Part shown: piece by piece, positions 38,659-47,217 of the stretch
Layout: each line of letters begins with the position of its first letter
How positions within the stretch are numbered: the stretch's first letter is position 1
Origin: Amorphus coralli DSM 19760
GTDB lineage: Bacteria > Pseudomonadota > Alphaproteobacteria > Rhizobiales > Amorphaceae
Reading direction: 5' to 3'
Assembly (NCBI RefSeq): GCF_000374525.1
Contig: NZ_KB894573.1
Location: forward strand, 325,745 to 389,744
Length of the DNA: 64,000 nucleotides
Translations under genes and position numbers: made by a program
The notes under the pieces: generated by a model
Seen by the model: the letters and a program-made list of their open reading frames with translations, nothing else
Database searches by the model: none
What the model was told of the DNA's origin: nothing

Positions 38659-40098
38659 ATGCTCGCCGCATCCGATCCGACCTCCGACCGCAAGCTCGCG
38701 GTCTTTCCGGCCTTTCACCAGGTCGCCGGCCGCCGCGTGCTGATCGCCGGCGGTGGCGACGAGGCCGCCGCCAAGATCCGGCTTCTGTCGGAGACCAGCG
38801 CCGCGCTCGTGGTGGTCGCGGCCGAGCTGTCGCCCGCCGCGAAGGCCGCGATCGCCAAGGCTGGCGCCACGTGGATCGCCCGCCCCTTCGAGCCCGCCGA
38901 TGTCGAAGGCGCCGCCCTCGCCTTCGCCGCTTCCGGCGAGGAAGCCGACGACCGCGCTGTGGTCGAGGCCGCCCGCGCCGCCGGCGTGCCGGCGAACGCC
39001 GTCGACCGTCCCGAGATCTGCGACTTCTATGTCGGCGCGCTGGTCAACCGCGCGCCCGTCGCCGTCGCCATCACTTCCACCGGCACCGGCCCGGTGCTCG
39101 CCCGTCATATCCGCGCGAAGATCGAGGCCATGCTGCCGGCCGAGACCGGCGCGCTCGCCCGCATCGCCGAAAGCCTGCGCGGCCGGATTGCTTCCGTCTT
39201 CTCCGACGGCGTCGAGCGCCGCCGCTACTGGGAGCGCTTCTTTTCCGGGCGCGTCTCCGATGCCCTGCGCCACGATGGCGAGGCCGCGGCGCGGCGCGTT
39301 GCCGACCGGCTGATCGGCCGCGCCGATGCCGGCGACGGTTACGTGACCCTGGTGGGAGCTGGCCCCGGCGCGGAGGACCTGCTGACGCTGCGCGCCCAGC
39401 GGGTGCTGCAGGAAGCCGACGTCATCGTTCACGACCAGCTTGTCCCCGACGCCGTGGTCGCCATGGGCCGGCGCGACGCCGAGCGCATCTCCGTCGGCAA
39501 GGCCAAGGGTGCCCACTCCGTCACCCAGGGCGAGATCAATTCCCTGCTCGTCGCCCGCGCTGCCCGCGGCGAGCGCGTGGTCCGCCTGAAGAGCGGCGAC
39601 CCGATGATCTTCGGCCGTGCCGGCGAGGAGATCGCCGCGCTGGAGGCGGCAAACGTCGCCTACGAGATCGTCCCGGGCGTCACCGCGGCGCTCGCCGCCG
39701 CCTCGTCGGCGAAGATCCCGCTGACGCTGCGCGGCGTGTCGTCCAGCGTCGTCTTCGCCACGGGCCACGACCAGCACGGCTCGGTCCTTCCCGACTGGGC
39801 CAATCTCGCGCTGTCCGGCTCCACCGTCGCCGTCTACATGGGCCGCACGGTCGCCGGCCGGATCGCCACCCAGCTGATGGCCGCCGGCCTGGCTGGCGCC
39901 ACCCCCGTCGCCGTGGTGGAGAACGCCGCGCGCACCGACGAGCGCTTGCTGACCGGCCGGCTGGATTCGCTCCCCCGGCTCGCCCGCCGCACCGAGATCG
40001 ACGGCCCGGTGCTGATCGTCATCGGCGAGGCCGTCGCCCATGCCGGTTCTGCCGGGGCGGAAAGTCTCGATCCCGTTCCCGCACTCACGGCCGCCTGA
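38659..40098 (+). CDS. cysG: Siroheme synthase (multifunctional CysG)
   Basis: 479 residues with the three CysG parts: NAD-binding dehydrogenase/ferrochelatase module (GRRVLIAGGGDEAAAK, NAVDRPEICDFYVGALVNRAPVAVAI, TGTGPVLARHIRAKIE) and the uroporphyrin-III methyltransferase module (YVTLVGAGPGAEDLLTLRA, VRLKSGDPMIFGRAGEE, VPGVTAALAAA, VFATGHDQHG). Makes siroheme for the sulfite reductase encoded just downstream. First gene of the cys operon. Confidence 0.95.
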   Translation: MLAASDPTSDRKLAVFPAFHQVAGRRVLIAGGGDEAAAKIRLLSETSAALVVVAAELSPAAKAAIAKAGATWIARPFEPADVEGAALAFAASGEEADDRAVVEAARAAGVPANAVDRPEICDFYVGALVNRAPVAVAITSTGTGPVLARHIRAKIEAMLPAETGALARIAESLRGRIASVFSDGVERRRYWERFFSGRVSDALRHDGEAAARRVADRLIGRADAGDGYVTLVGAGPGAEDLLTLRAQRVLQEADVIVHDQLVPDAVVAMGRRDAERISVGKAKGAHSVTQGEINSLLVARAARGERVVRLKSGDPMIFGRAGEEIAALEAANVAYEIVPGVTAALAAASSAKIPLTLRGVSSSVVFATGHDQHGSVLPDWANLALSGSTVAVYMGRTVAGRIATQLMAAGLAGATPVAVVENAARTDERLLTGRLDSLPRLARRTEIDGPVLIVIGEAVAHAGSAGAESLDPVPALTAA

Positions 40099-40109
40099 GG
40101 ATGAAAGCG

Positions 40110-40424
40110 ATGAAGATCATCACCGCCAACCGCCTGGACGATGGGATCGTCGTCTTCCTCGGCCGCAGCCACCGCTGGGCCGAGCACATCGACGAGGTGA
40201 CGCCCTTCGACGACGATGCGGCCGTGGAGGAGGCGCTGGTGCTCGCCGCCCAGGCCGTCGCCGACCGCAGGATCGTCGAGCCCTACGCCATCGACGTGCG
40301 CGCCGAGGCGCACGGACTGGTTCCGGTCCGCCTGCGCGAGGTCATCCGCGCCAAGGGCCCGACCGTTCGCCTCGATCTCGGCAAGCAGGCCGAGCGCGCC
40401 TCCCCGATCGACACCGCCGCCTGA
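40110..40424 (+). CDS. DUF2849 protein of the sulfate-assimilation operon
   Basis: 104 residues, MKIITANRLDDGIVVFLG, DEVTPFDDDAAVEEALVLA. DUF2849 genes are found next to cysI in many alphaproteobacteria; function unknown. Of two nearby ATGs the one at 40110 is preferred, because GAGG sits directly against the first. Lies 11 bases after cysG and 29 before cysI. Confidence 0.85.
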   Translation: MKIITANRLDDGIVVFLGRSHRWAEHIDEVTPFDDDAAVEEALVLAAQAVADRRIVEPYAIDVRAEAHGLVPVRLREVIRAKGPTVRLDLGKQAERASPIDTAA

Positions 40425-40453
40425 GCCATCGCGCCAGACGAGGACAGACCCCC

Positions 40454-42112
40454 ATGTATCGCTACGACGAATTCGACCACGCCTTCGTGCGCGCCCGCAC
40501 CGAACAGTTCCGCGACCAGGTCCGCCGGCGCCTGTCCGGCGAGCTCAGCGAGGACGAGTTCAAGCCGCTCCGGCTGATGAACGGCGTCTACCTGCAGCTT
40601 CACGCCTACATGCTCCGCGTCGCCGTTCCCTACGGCACGCTGTCGGGAACCCAGATGCGCATGCTGGCCCGGATCGCGCGCGAGTATGATCGCGGCTACG
40701 GCCACTTCACCACGCGCCAGAACATCCAGTTCAACTGGCCGAAGCTCGCCGACATCCCGGCGATCCTCGACCTTCTGGCCGAAGTGGAGATGCACGCCAT
40801 CCAGACGTCCGGCAACTGCATCCGCAACGTCACCGCCGACCATTTCGCCGGTGCTGCCGCCGACGAGCACGCCGACCCGCGCCCCTACGCGGAGATCATC
40901 CGCCAGTGGTCGTCGATCCACCCGGAATTCACCTTCCTGCCGCGCAAGTTCAAGGTCGCCGTGTCCGGTGCCGAGCGCGACCGGGCGGCGATCCGCGTGC
41001 ACGACATCGGCCTGCAGATCCGCCGCGACGAGGCCGGCAATCTTGGCTTCGAGGTCTGGGTCGGTGGCGGCCAGGGCCGCACCCCGATGATCGCCAAGAA
41101 GGTTCGCGACTTCGTCGCCGAGGAGGACCTGCTCGCCTATCTCGAGGCGATCCTGAGGACCTACAATCGCTACGGCCGGCGCGACAACAAGTACAAGGCG
41201 CGCATCAAGATCCTCGTCCACGAGACGGGCATCGACGAGCTGAAGCGCGACATCGAGGCGGAGTTCGAGGAGATCCGTGGCGGCGCGCTGACGCTGCCGC
41301 AGGATTCCGTCGACGCCATCGAGGCCTATTTCGCCCCGCCGGCCTTCGAGGTCGAGGCGGTCGGCGAGACGCCGGCCTCCAACGATCCGCTGTTCGCGGC
41401 CTGGACCGAGACCAACGTCCACGCCCACAAGCAGCCGGGCTATGCTTCCGTCACCATCTCGCTGAAGCCCATCGGCGGCATTCCGGGGGATGCGACGGCG
41501 GAGCAAATGGAAGCGGTGGCCGAGATCGCCGAGCGCTTCTCGTTCGGCGAGATCCGTGTCTCCCACGAGCAGAACCTCGTTCTGCCGCACGTGGCGCAGC
41601 GCGATCTCCCGGCCGTCCATGCGGCGCTGATCGAGGCGGAGCTGGCGGAGGCCAACGCCGGCCTTGTCACCGACATCATCGCCTGCCCGGGCCTCGACTA
41701 CTGCGCGCTCGCCAACGCCCGCTCGATCCCGGTGTCGCAGCGACTGTCGGAGCGCTTCGGCGACGCCGCCCGCCAGCGCGAGATCGGCCCGCTCTCGATC
41801 AAGATCTCGGGCTGCATCAACGCCTGCGGCCATCACCACGTCGGCCACATCGGCATCCTGGGCGTCGACCGGAAGGGCGAGGAACTCTACCAGATCACGC
41901 TCGGCGGAGCGCCGGGCGAGGATGCTGCCATCGGCGCCATCGTCGGCCGCGGCTTCTCCGAGGATGCGGTGATCGACGCGGTGGAAACCGTCGTCGACAC
42001 CTATCTGGCCCTGCGCACCGGTCCGCAGGAGCCGTTCCTCGCGGCCTATCGCCGGCTCGGCGACCAGCCCTTCAAGGAGGCCCTCTATGGTCCTCAGCGA
42101 ACCGCGGCCTGA
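40454..42112 (+). CDS. cysI: Ferredoxin-type sulfite (nitrite/sulfite) reductase
   Basis: 552 residues, two NiR/SiR half-domain repeats and the 4Fe-4S/siroheme ligands in the second half: Cys411 and Cys417 (IIACPGLDYCALA), Cys454 and Cys458 (GCINACGHHH). The first ferredoxin-like half carries FTTRQNIQFNWPKL and SGNCIRNVTADHFAG. Reduces sulfite to sulfide with six electrons. No cysJ flavoprotein is encoded in the operon, which suggests ferredoxin as donor. Its end overlaps cysH by 26 bases. Confidence 0.94.
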   Translation: MYRYDEFDHAFVRARTEQFRDQVRRRLSGELSEDEFKPLRLMNGVYLQLHAYMLRVAVPYGTLSGTQMRMLARIAREYDRGYGHFTTRQNIQFNWPKLADIPAILDLLAEVEMHAIQTSGNCIRNVTADHFAGAAADEHADPRPYAEIIRQWSSIHPEFTFLPRKFKVAVSGAERDRAAIRVHDIGLQIRRDEAGNLGFEVWVGGGQGRTPMIAKKVRDFVAEEDLLAYLEAILRTYNRYGRRDNKYKARIKILVHETGIDELKRDIEAEFEEIRGGALTLPQDSVDAIEAYFAPPAFEVEAVGETPASNDPLFAAWTETNVHAHKQPGYASVTISLKPIGGIPGDATAEQMEAVAEIAERFSFGEIRVSHEQNLVLPHVAQRDLPAVHAALIEAELAEANAGLVTDIIACPGLDYCALANARSIPVSQRLSERFGDAARQREIGPLSIKISGCINACGHHHVGHIGILGVDRKGEELYQITLGGAPGEDAAIGAIVGRGFSEDAVIDAVETVVDTYLALRTGPQEPFLAAYRRLGDQPFKEALYGPQRTAA

Positions 42113-42833
42113 TCTCTCCGCCCTAACCTCGGCGGAGATCTCCGCGCTCTTCCCGACGATCGAGCGGGAGGTGCGGGTGCAGCGCTCGCTCGCCACGATC
42201 GCGTCGGTGCTGGTGGACGGCGTCGCCGGGAAGGCCGCCGTCGTCTCCTCCTTCGGGGCGGAATCGGCCGTGCTCCTGGCGCTTGCCGCCGAGGTCGACC
42301 CGACCGTGCCGGTGGTCTTCCTGGAGACGGGCAAGCACTTCCCCGAAACGCTGCGCTACCGCGACCGGCTGGTCGAGACGCTGGGACTGACGGGCGTTAT
42401 CTCTGTGGAGCCCGACGCCGCCGATCTCGCCGAAGCCGATCCGGACGGCGTCCTGTGGGCGAGCGACACCGACCGCTGCTGCGATGTCCGCAAGGTGCGG
42501 CCACTGGAGCGCGCGCTGGCGCCCTTCGATGCCTGGCTCACCGGCCGCAAGCGCTTCCAGGCCTCGACCCGGCAGACCATCGAGCCCATCGAGTGGGACG
42601 GCCGCCACGTCAAGATCAACCCGCTCGCCGAGTGGGACCGCGACGACATCGCCGCCTTCATGGCCGCCCGCGACCTGCCGGCCCACTCGCTGGTCGCCCA
42701 GGGCTTCCCGTCCATCGGTTGCATGCCCTGCACCGACCGTGTGGCAGACGGCGAGGATCCCCGCTCCGGCCGCTGGCGCGGCCAGGGCAAGACCGAATGC
42801 GGCATCCATTTCTCGCGCGATCGCGCGGCCTGA
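42087..42833 (+). CDS. cysH: Adenylylsulfate/phosphoadenylylsulfate reductase
   Basis: 248 residues. PAPS reductase fold with SFGAESAVLLALAAEVDPTVPVVFLETGKHFPETL. It has the two cysteine pairs, Cys131-Cys132 (DRCCDVRKV) and Cys212/Cys215 (GCMPC), that bind a 4Fe-4S cluster and mark the APS-using bacterial type, plus the catalytic Cys238 (ECGIH). Supplies sulfite to CysI. Translationally coupled to cysI by a 26-base overlap. Confidence 0.94.
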   Translation: MVLSEPRPDLSALTSAEISALFPTIEREVRVQRSLATIASVLVDGVAGKAAVVSSFGAESAVLLALAAEVDPTVPVVFLETGKHFPETLRYRDRLVETLGLTGVISVEPDAADLAEADPDGVLWASDTDRCCDVRKVRPLERALAPFDAWLTGRKRFQASTRQTIEPIEWDGRHVKINPLAEWDRDDIAAFMAARDLPAHSLVAQGFPSIGCMPCTDRVADGEDPRSGRWRGQGKTECGIHFSRDRAA

Positions 42834-42852
42834 GTTCGAACGGAGACACCCC

Positions 42853-43374
42853 ATGTCCGACGTTTTCCGCAACGGCGCCTTCGTCGAGGATCCCTGGGTC
42901 CGCATCGACGACGAGGCCCCCATCCCCGACGACGGCTTCGTGCTGGTGCCGCTCGCGCGCTGGCTCGCCGAGCGCGACAACCTCATTGCCCGCAACCACC
43001 CGCTCGGCATCGTCGTGTCGGTCGGCGAGAAGATCGAGAACGTGGCCGGCGATCTCGACCGGTTCCAGGTCGTGGCGGTGGACTTTCCCGCCTATACCGA
43101 CGGGCGCGGCTACTCCACGGCGCGGCTGGCGCGCGACCGCTACGGCTACACCGGCGAGCTGCGCGCCGTCGGCAACGTGCTGGCCGACCAGGTGCCGCTG
43201 ATGGCACGCTGCGGCTTCGACACGTTCGCCGTCACCAAGCCCGCCGCCCGGGCCGTGCTGGAAGACGGCGGCGTGCCCGACGTGCCGGTCTACTACCAGC
43301 CGGTGACGCGGCCGGAATCCCCCGTCACCACCATCCGCCCGTGGATGCGACGCTCCCCTCCGGGGCTCGCCTGA
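42853..43374 (+). CDS. DUF934 protein of the sulfate-assimilation operon
   Basis: 173 residues. NGAFVEDPWVRIDDEAPIPDDGFVLVPLARWL at the start, then PAYTDGRGYSTARLARDRYGYTGELRAVG, the DUF934 core. DUF934 genes follow cysH/cysI widely in proteobacteria; a role with sulfite reductase is suspected but not established. Last gene of the cys operon, 19 bases after cysH. Confidence 0.9.
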   Translation: MSDVFRNGAFVEDPWVRIDDEAPIPDDGFVLVPLARWLAERDNLIARNHPLGIVVSVGEKIENVAGDLDRFQVVAVDFPAYTDGRGYSTARLARDRYGYTGELRAVGNVLADQVPLMARCGFDTFAVTKPAARAVLEDGGVPDVPVYYQPVTRPESPVTTIRPWMRRSPPGLA

Positions 43375-43452
43375 GGCCCCCTGCCTGCTCACGCTGGTCC
43401 CGTCCGACGGATCGCACCAACCAGCGGGTAACCGTGCGCCGCCTGAGCAAAG

Positions 43453-43482
43453 CCAGGAAAAGTGCCGTTGCGGTTTTCCTGG
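43453..43482. repeat. Palindromic extragenic repeat, copy 1
   Basis: Thirty bases, CCAGGAAAA at one end and TTTTCCTGG at the other (self-complementary arms), with GTGCCGTTGCGG between. Its inverted copy lies 118 bases further on. Short AGGAAAAGTG...TTTTCC elements of this look are familiar between genes in Rhizobiales. Confidence 0.75.
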
Positions 43483-43599
43483 ACCCGCGAAGCCAGCGCG
43501 CAACCGCGCGCCGGCCGGTCAGGCCGCCCCCGCGGAGACGTCGCGCGAAGCGCGACTGTCGTGAGCGCCAGGAATATCTCTTTCAACGCAATCGCGGAC

Positions 43600-43626
43600 G
43601 GAAAACCGCAAGGGCACTTTTCCTGC
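43600..43626. repeat. Palindromic extragenic repeat, inverted copy 2
   Basis: GGAAAACCGCAAGGGCAC followed by TTTTCCTGC; its reverse complement matches copy 1 (43453) over about 25 bases with one mismatch in the centre. The two lie in opposite orientation between the ends of convergent genes. Confidence 0.75.
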
Positions 43627-43634
43627 AATTGCTT

Positions 43635-44714
43635 CTAGTTCGGCGTGATCGCCACCTTCAGCACCCCATCGCGCTGGTGCGAGAAGAGGTCGTAGGCCTC
43701 GACGATATTGTCCAGCGTGTAGCGATGGGTGACCAGCGGCTTGAGGTCAACGCGGCCCGACGCGACCACCTCCATCAGCCGGCGCATGCGCTCCTTGCCG
43801 CCGGGGCAGAGCGAGGTAACGATCTTGTTGTCCCCGAGGCCCGCGCTAAAGGCATCCAGCGGGATGGTCAGGTCGCCGGAATAGACGCCCAGGCTGGACA
43901 GCGTGCCGCCGGGCTTCAGCACCCGCAGGCAGTTCTCGAAGGTCTCCTGCAGGCCGAGCGCCTCGATGGCCACGTCGACGCCGCGCCCGTCGGTGATCTT
44001 CATCACCTCGGCCACCGGATCGGTTGAGCGGAAATCGATCGTGTGGTCGGCGCCCATCTTCCGCGCGATCTCCAGTCGCTCCGGTACCGAATCCACCGCG
44101 ATGATGGTGGTTGCGCCGCACAGCTTCGCGCCCGCCGTCGCGCACAGGCCGATGGGTCCCTGGGCGAACACCACGACCGTGTCGCCGATCTTGATCTTCC
44201 CCGCTTCCGCACCGGAGAAGCCCGTCGACATGATGTCCGGGCACATCAGCACCTGCTCGTCGGTCAGCCCGTCGGGCACCGGCGACAGGTTCGCCATCGC
44301 GTCCGGGACCAGCACGTACTCCGCCTGGGTGCCGTCGATGGTGTTGCCGAAGCGCCAGCCACCCATCGGCTTCAGGCCGTGCTTGTGGTGCTGGCCGTCC
44401 TGGGAGCAGAGCCCGTCCAGGCAGGCGTTGGAATAGCCCGACGGGCAGATCGCGCCGGCGATCACCCGCTGGCCCTCCTCGTAGCCCAGCACGTTGGAGC
44501 CGAGCTTCTCGATCACGCCCACCGGCTCGTGGCCGATGGTCAGTCCCTTCGCCACCGGATACTCGCCCTTGAGGATGTGGACGTCGGTGCCGCAGATCGT
44601 CGTGGTGGTGATGCGGATCAGGGCGTCGTTCGGACCGATATCGGGAACCGGCTTGTCGTCGAGCTCGATGCGTCCCGGCTCGATGAAAATGGCAGCTTTC
44701 ATCATGGTCGGCAT
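43635..44714 (-). CDS. Zinc-dependent alcohol dehydrogenase, secondary-ADH type
   Basis: 359 residues. MDR fold: catalytic zinc ligands C in TICGTDVHILKG, H in TIGHEPVGVIEKLG and D in VLMCPDIMSTGF (the aspartate ligand of the Clostridium beijerinckii/Thermoanaerobacter class). NAD(P) motif VVFAQGPIGLCATAGAK. The usual four-cysteine structural zinc lobe is absent; in its place is CPSGYSNACLDGLCSQDGQ. It oxidises or reduces alcohols/aldehydes; substrate unknown. GAGGGG lies about nine bases before the ATG at 44714. Monocistronic. Confidence 0.9.
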   Translation of the reverse strand: MPTMMKAAIFIEPGRIELDDKPVPDIGPNDALIRITTTTICGTDVHILKGEYPVAKGLTIGHEPVGVIEKLGSNVLGYEEGQRVIAGAICPSGYSNACLDGLCSQDGQHHKHGLKPMGGWRFGNTIDGTQAEYVLVPDAMANLSPVPDGLTDEQVLMCPDIMSTGFSGAEAGKIKIGDTVVVFAQGPIGLCATAGAKLCGATTIIAVDSVPERLEIARKMGADHTIDFRSTDPVAEVMKITDGRGVDVAIEALGLQETFENCLRVLKPGGTLSSLGVYSGDLTIPLDAFSAGLGDNKIVTSLCPGGKERMRRLMEVVASGRVDLKPLVTHRYTLDNIVEAYDLFSHQRDGVLKVAITPN

Positions 44715-44827
44715 GGTGGTCGTCCCCTCGCGGATGGAATGTGCGAAACCCGTGCCCGCACTCTCTCCCAACGCGCATCGGCTGCATTGATTCAGCACAA
44801 GCGCGAACGGCTCTGGAGATGGCTCAC

Positions 44828-44856
44828 TTGACGAATGTAAGCAGATCGCTTACATT
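44828..44856 (+). promoter_or_regulatory. Promoter of higBA
   Basis: -35 TTGACG (44828-44833), 17 bases, -10 TACATT (44851-44856). Predicted start near 44863, some 14 bases before higB. Confidence 0.75.
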
Positions 44857-44857
44857 C
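44833..44857 (+). promoter_or_regulatory. Operator of higBA (perfect inverted repeat)
   Basis: GAATGTAAGC, five bases (AGATC), GCTTACATTC: a perfect 10-base inverted repeat filling the promoter spacer and the -10 box. The natural binding site for the HigA antitoxin, alone or with HigB. Confidence 0.85.
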
Positions 44858-44876
44858 CCATTCAGGTCAGGTGGGC

Positions 44877-45149
44877 ATGATCCGATCGATCCGGCACAAG
44901 GGCCTCCGGCAGTTTGCCAGGACCGGAGACGCCTCGAAGCTGAGCGTGCCGAACGCCGGTCGCGTCCGGCGGGTGCTGGCGCGTCTCGATGCATCGGTTA
45001 CCCCCGCTGACATGAACCTGCCCGGCTTCCATTTTCACAGCCTGTCCGGCGTGGAGCGCTATTCGGTCCGTATCACCGGAAACCGGCGCCTGACGTTCGG
45101 CTGGGACGGGGAGGATGCAGTGGACGTCGACCTGGAGGACTATCATTGA
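44877..45149 (+). CDS. higB: HigB/RelE-type toxin
   Basis: 90 residues. Opens MIRSIRHKGLRQFARTGDASKL and ends FHFHSLSGVERYSVRITGNRRLTFGWD...DVDLEDYH, the classic HigB (plasmid maintenance killer) profile. HigB toxins are ribosome-dependent mRNA interferases. The ATG at 44877 is chosen over a GTG two codons up. The stop overlaps the antitoxin start by one base. Toxin-first order is typical of higBA. Confidence 0.93.
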   Translation: MIRSIRHKGLRQFARTGDASKLSVPNAGRVRRVLARLDASVTPADMNLPGFHFHSLSGVERYSVRITGNRRLTFGWDGEDAVDVDLEDYH

Positions 45150-45463
45150 TGGAACGGATGCCGCTGCTCTCGGGTCTGCAGCCTACCCACCCTGGCGAAC
45201 TCCTGCGTGAGGACGTGCTGCCGGCTCTCGGTCGCTCGAAGAGCGACATCGCCCGGCTACTGCGAATTTCGCGGCAACATCTCTATGACCTCCTGGAGGA
45301 GCGCAAGCCGATCACTCCACAGATGGCGTTGCGGATCGGCAAGTTGACCGGCACGACCGCAGTCTCGTGGCTCAGGATGCAGTCCGCTTACGACTTGGCG
45401 CTGGCCGAAGAGGCGACTGCGGCGGAGCTGGAGCAGATCCCGACACTCGCCGCTTCCGGCTGA
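45149..45463 (+). CDS. higA: HigA antitoxin (XRE helix-turn-helix)
   Basis: 104 residues. LQPTHPGELLREDVLPALG followed by an HTH (KSDIARLLRISRQHLYDLLEERKPITPQMALRIGKL), the standard HigA layout. It neutralises HigB and represses the operon through the inverted repeat at 44833. A GGAGG about 11 bases upstream lies inside higB. Longer tail (AEEATAAELEQIPTLAASG) beyond the HTH. Confidence 0.93.
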   Translation: MERMPLLSGLQPTHPGELLREDVLPALGRSKSDIARLLRISRQHLYDLLEERKPITPQMALRIGKLTGTTAVSWLRMQSAYDLALAEEATAAELEQIPTLAASG

Positions 45464-45592
45464 CTCCCCTGCCTTGTTCCGCGCGGGTCTTTCGTCTACT
45501 CCACCGGCACCGTCCGTCGCGCGCTGCCTTGCGCCGCGGGCCGTTTCGCGTTCGACGATCATCCGAGTTTTCAGGACCGAGTTTCCAGGGCG

Positions 45593-47209
45593 ATGAGCCG
45601 AGAGACCAAAGACAATCTGCCGAAAGCGCGGCTGCCGCGCGGCTTCGCCGACCGCACCCCCGCCGAGATCAAGGCGGCGGAGCGGATCATGGGCGTCATC
45701 CGCACGGTCTACGAGCGCTACGGCTTCGAGCCGGTGGAAACCCCGTTCATCGAGTTCGCCGACGCGCTCGGCAAGTTCCTCCCCGACCAGGACCGGCCGA
45801 ACGAGGGCGTCTTCGCCTTCCAGGACGACGACGAGGAGTGGCTTTCGCTGCGCTACGACCTCACGGCGCCGCTGGCCCGCCACGTGGCGGAGAACTACGA
45901 GCGCGTGGTGAAGCCCTACCGCACCTACCGGGCGGGCTGGGTATTCCGCAACGAGAAGCCCGGGCCGGGCCGGTTCCGCCAGTTCATGCAGTTCGACGCC
46001 GACACGGTGGGCTCGGCCTCCGTCGCGGCGGACGCGGAGATCTGCATGATGGCGGCCGACACGATGGAGGCCATCGGCATCCCGCGCGGCGACTACGTCA
46101 TCCGCGTCAACAACCGCAAGGTCCTCGACGGCGTGATGGGCGGCATCGGCATTGGGGGACCGGAGTACGCGGAGACGCGGCTCAAGGTACTTCGAGCCAT
46201 CGACAAACTCGACAAATTCGATTGGGAAGACGTAAAGCTACTTCTCGGGCCAGGTCGAAAAGATCCGAGTGGCGACTTCACTGAGGGCGCTCAGCTCGAC
46301 GAAAAGCAGATCAACAGCCTTGAGCTGTTCATCAGAGGGCGAGCGAATTCCTTTCAAGTGGAGTTCGAACCGCCCGAGATTTCTCCTGCAATAGACGACC
46401 ACCTCGTCGAAACTAATGCAGATGGCGTCAAAAGATTTCGACATTCATCTCGGAATCTGGACCTCCTCCTCGAAACATTCTCAGACAACGAGCTTATGTG
46501 CGAGGGCCTCAGCGAGTTGAGAGAGATCGTCAGGATATGTGAAGGCTCAGGCTACGGAACGAGGCGGATCATCGCTGACACATCCGTCGTCCGCGGCCTG
46601 GAATACTACACCGGCCCGGTCTTCGAGGCGGAGCTGACCTTCGAGATCACCGACGACGACGGCCGCCCTGTGCGCTTCGGCTCGGTCGGCGGCGGCGGCC
46701 GCTATGACGGCCTCGTCGGCCGCTTCCGCGGCGAAGACATGCCGGCCACCGGCTTCTCCGTCGGTGTTTCCCGCCTGGTGGCCGCCCTGGCCGCCCGCGA
46801 AGGTCCGCAGGAAAAGCCGCTCGGCCCCGTCGTGGTGCTCGCCATGGACCGCGATCCGGCCGCCATGGCCGGCTACCAGCGCTTCGCCAAGGAGCTCCGT
46901 GCGGGCCTGGCCAATGCCGGCCTGCCGCTCGGCGCCGAGGTCTATCTCGGTTCCTCCGGCATGAAGGCGCAGATGAAGTATGCCGACCGGCGCAACGCGC
47001 CCTGCGTCGTCATCCAGGGGTCATCCGAACGTGAGACGGGCACGGTCCAGATCAAGGACCTGATCGAGGGTGCCCGCATCGCCAAGGGCGTCACCGACAA
47101 CAAGACCTGGCGCGAGGAGCGCTTCGCCCAGACCAGCGTGGCCGAGGCCGATCTGGTCGCGACGGTCGTCGAGGTGGTGTCGCGTTACCTGGCGCCCTCG
47201 GAGAACTGA
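45593..47209 (+). CDS. hisS: Histidyl-tRNA synthetase
   Basis: 538 residues. Class II aaRS: motif 1 region [20 protein letters not shown]...[11 protein letters not shown], motif 2 [20 protein letters not shown], histidine-binding signature [15 protein letters not shown], motif 3 [10 protein letters not shown], and a C-terminal anticodon-binding domain. The catalytic-domain insertion (about residues 200-329) is encoded by DNA of clearly lower G+C (about 48% in single 60-base lines against 68% either side), although the frame and protein fold are uninterrupted. First gene of a hisS-hisZ-hisG operon. Confidence 0.95.
   Translation: MSRETKDNLPKARLPRGFADRTPAEIKAAERIMGVIRTVYERYGFEPVETPFIEFADALGKFLPDQDRPNEGVFAFQDDDEEWLSLRYDLTAPLARHVAENYERVVKPYRTYRAGWVFRNEKPGPGRFRQFMQFDADTVGSASVAADAEICMMAADTMEAIGIPRGDYVIRVNNRKVLDGVMGGIGIGGPEYAETRLKVLRAIDKLDKFDWEDVKLLLGPGRKDPSGDFTEGAQLDEKQINSLELFIRGRANSFQVEFEPPEISPAIDDHLVETNADGVKRFRHSSRNLDLLLETFSDNELMCEGLSELREIVRICEGSGYGTRRIIADTSVVRGLEYYTGPVFEAELTFEITDDDGRPVRFGSVGGGGRYDGLVGRFRGEDMPATGFSVGVSRLVAALAAREGPQEKPLGPVVVLAMDRDPAAMAGYQRFAKELRAGLANAGLPLGAEVYLGSSGMKAQMKYADRRNAPCVVIQGSSERETGTVQIKDLIEGARIAKGVTDNKTWREERFAQTSVAEADLVATVVEVVSRYLAPSEN
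46190..46580 (+). other. Low-GC patch inside hisS
   Basis: Hand counts per 60 bases: 46201-46260 29 G+C, 46381-46440 28, 46441-46500 28; flanks 46081-46140 41 and 46621-46680 41. Codon choice shifts to A/T-ending codons in the same stretch. Boundaries are approximate. Confidence 0.8.
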
Positions 47210-47217
47210 GAACCGCC

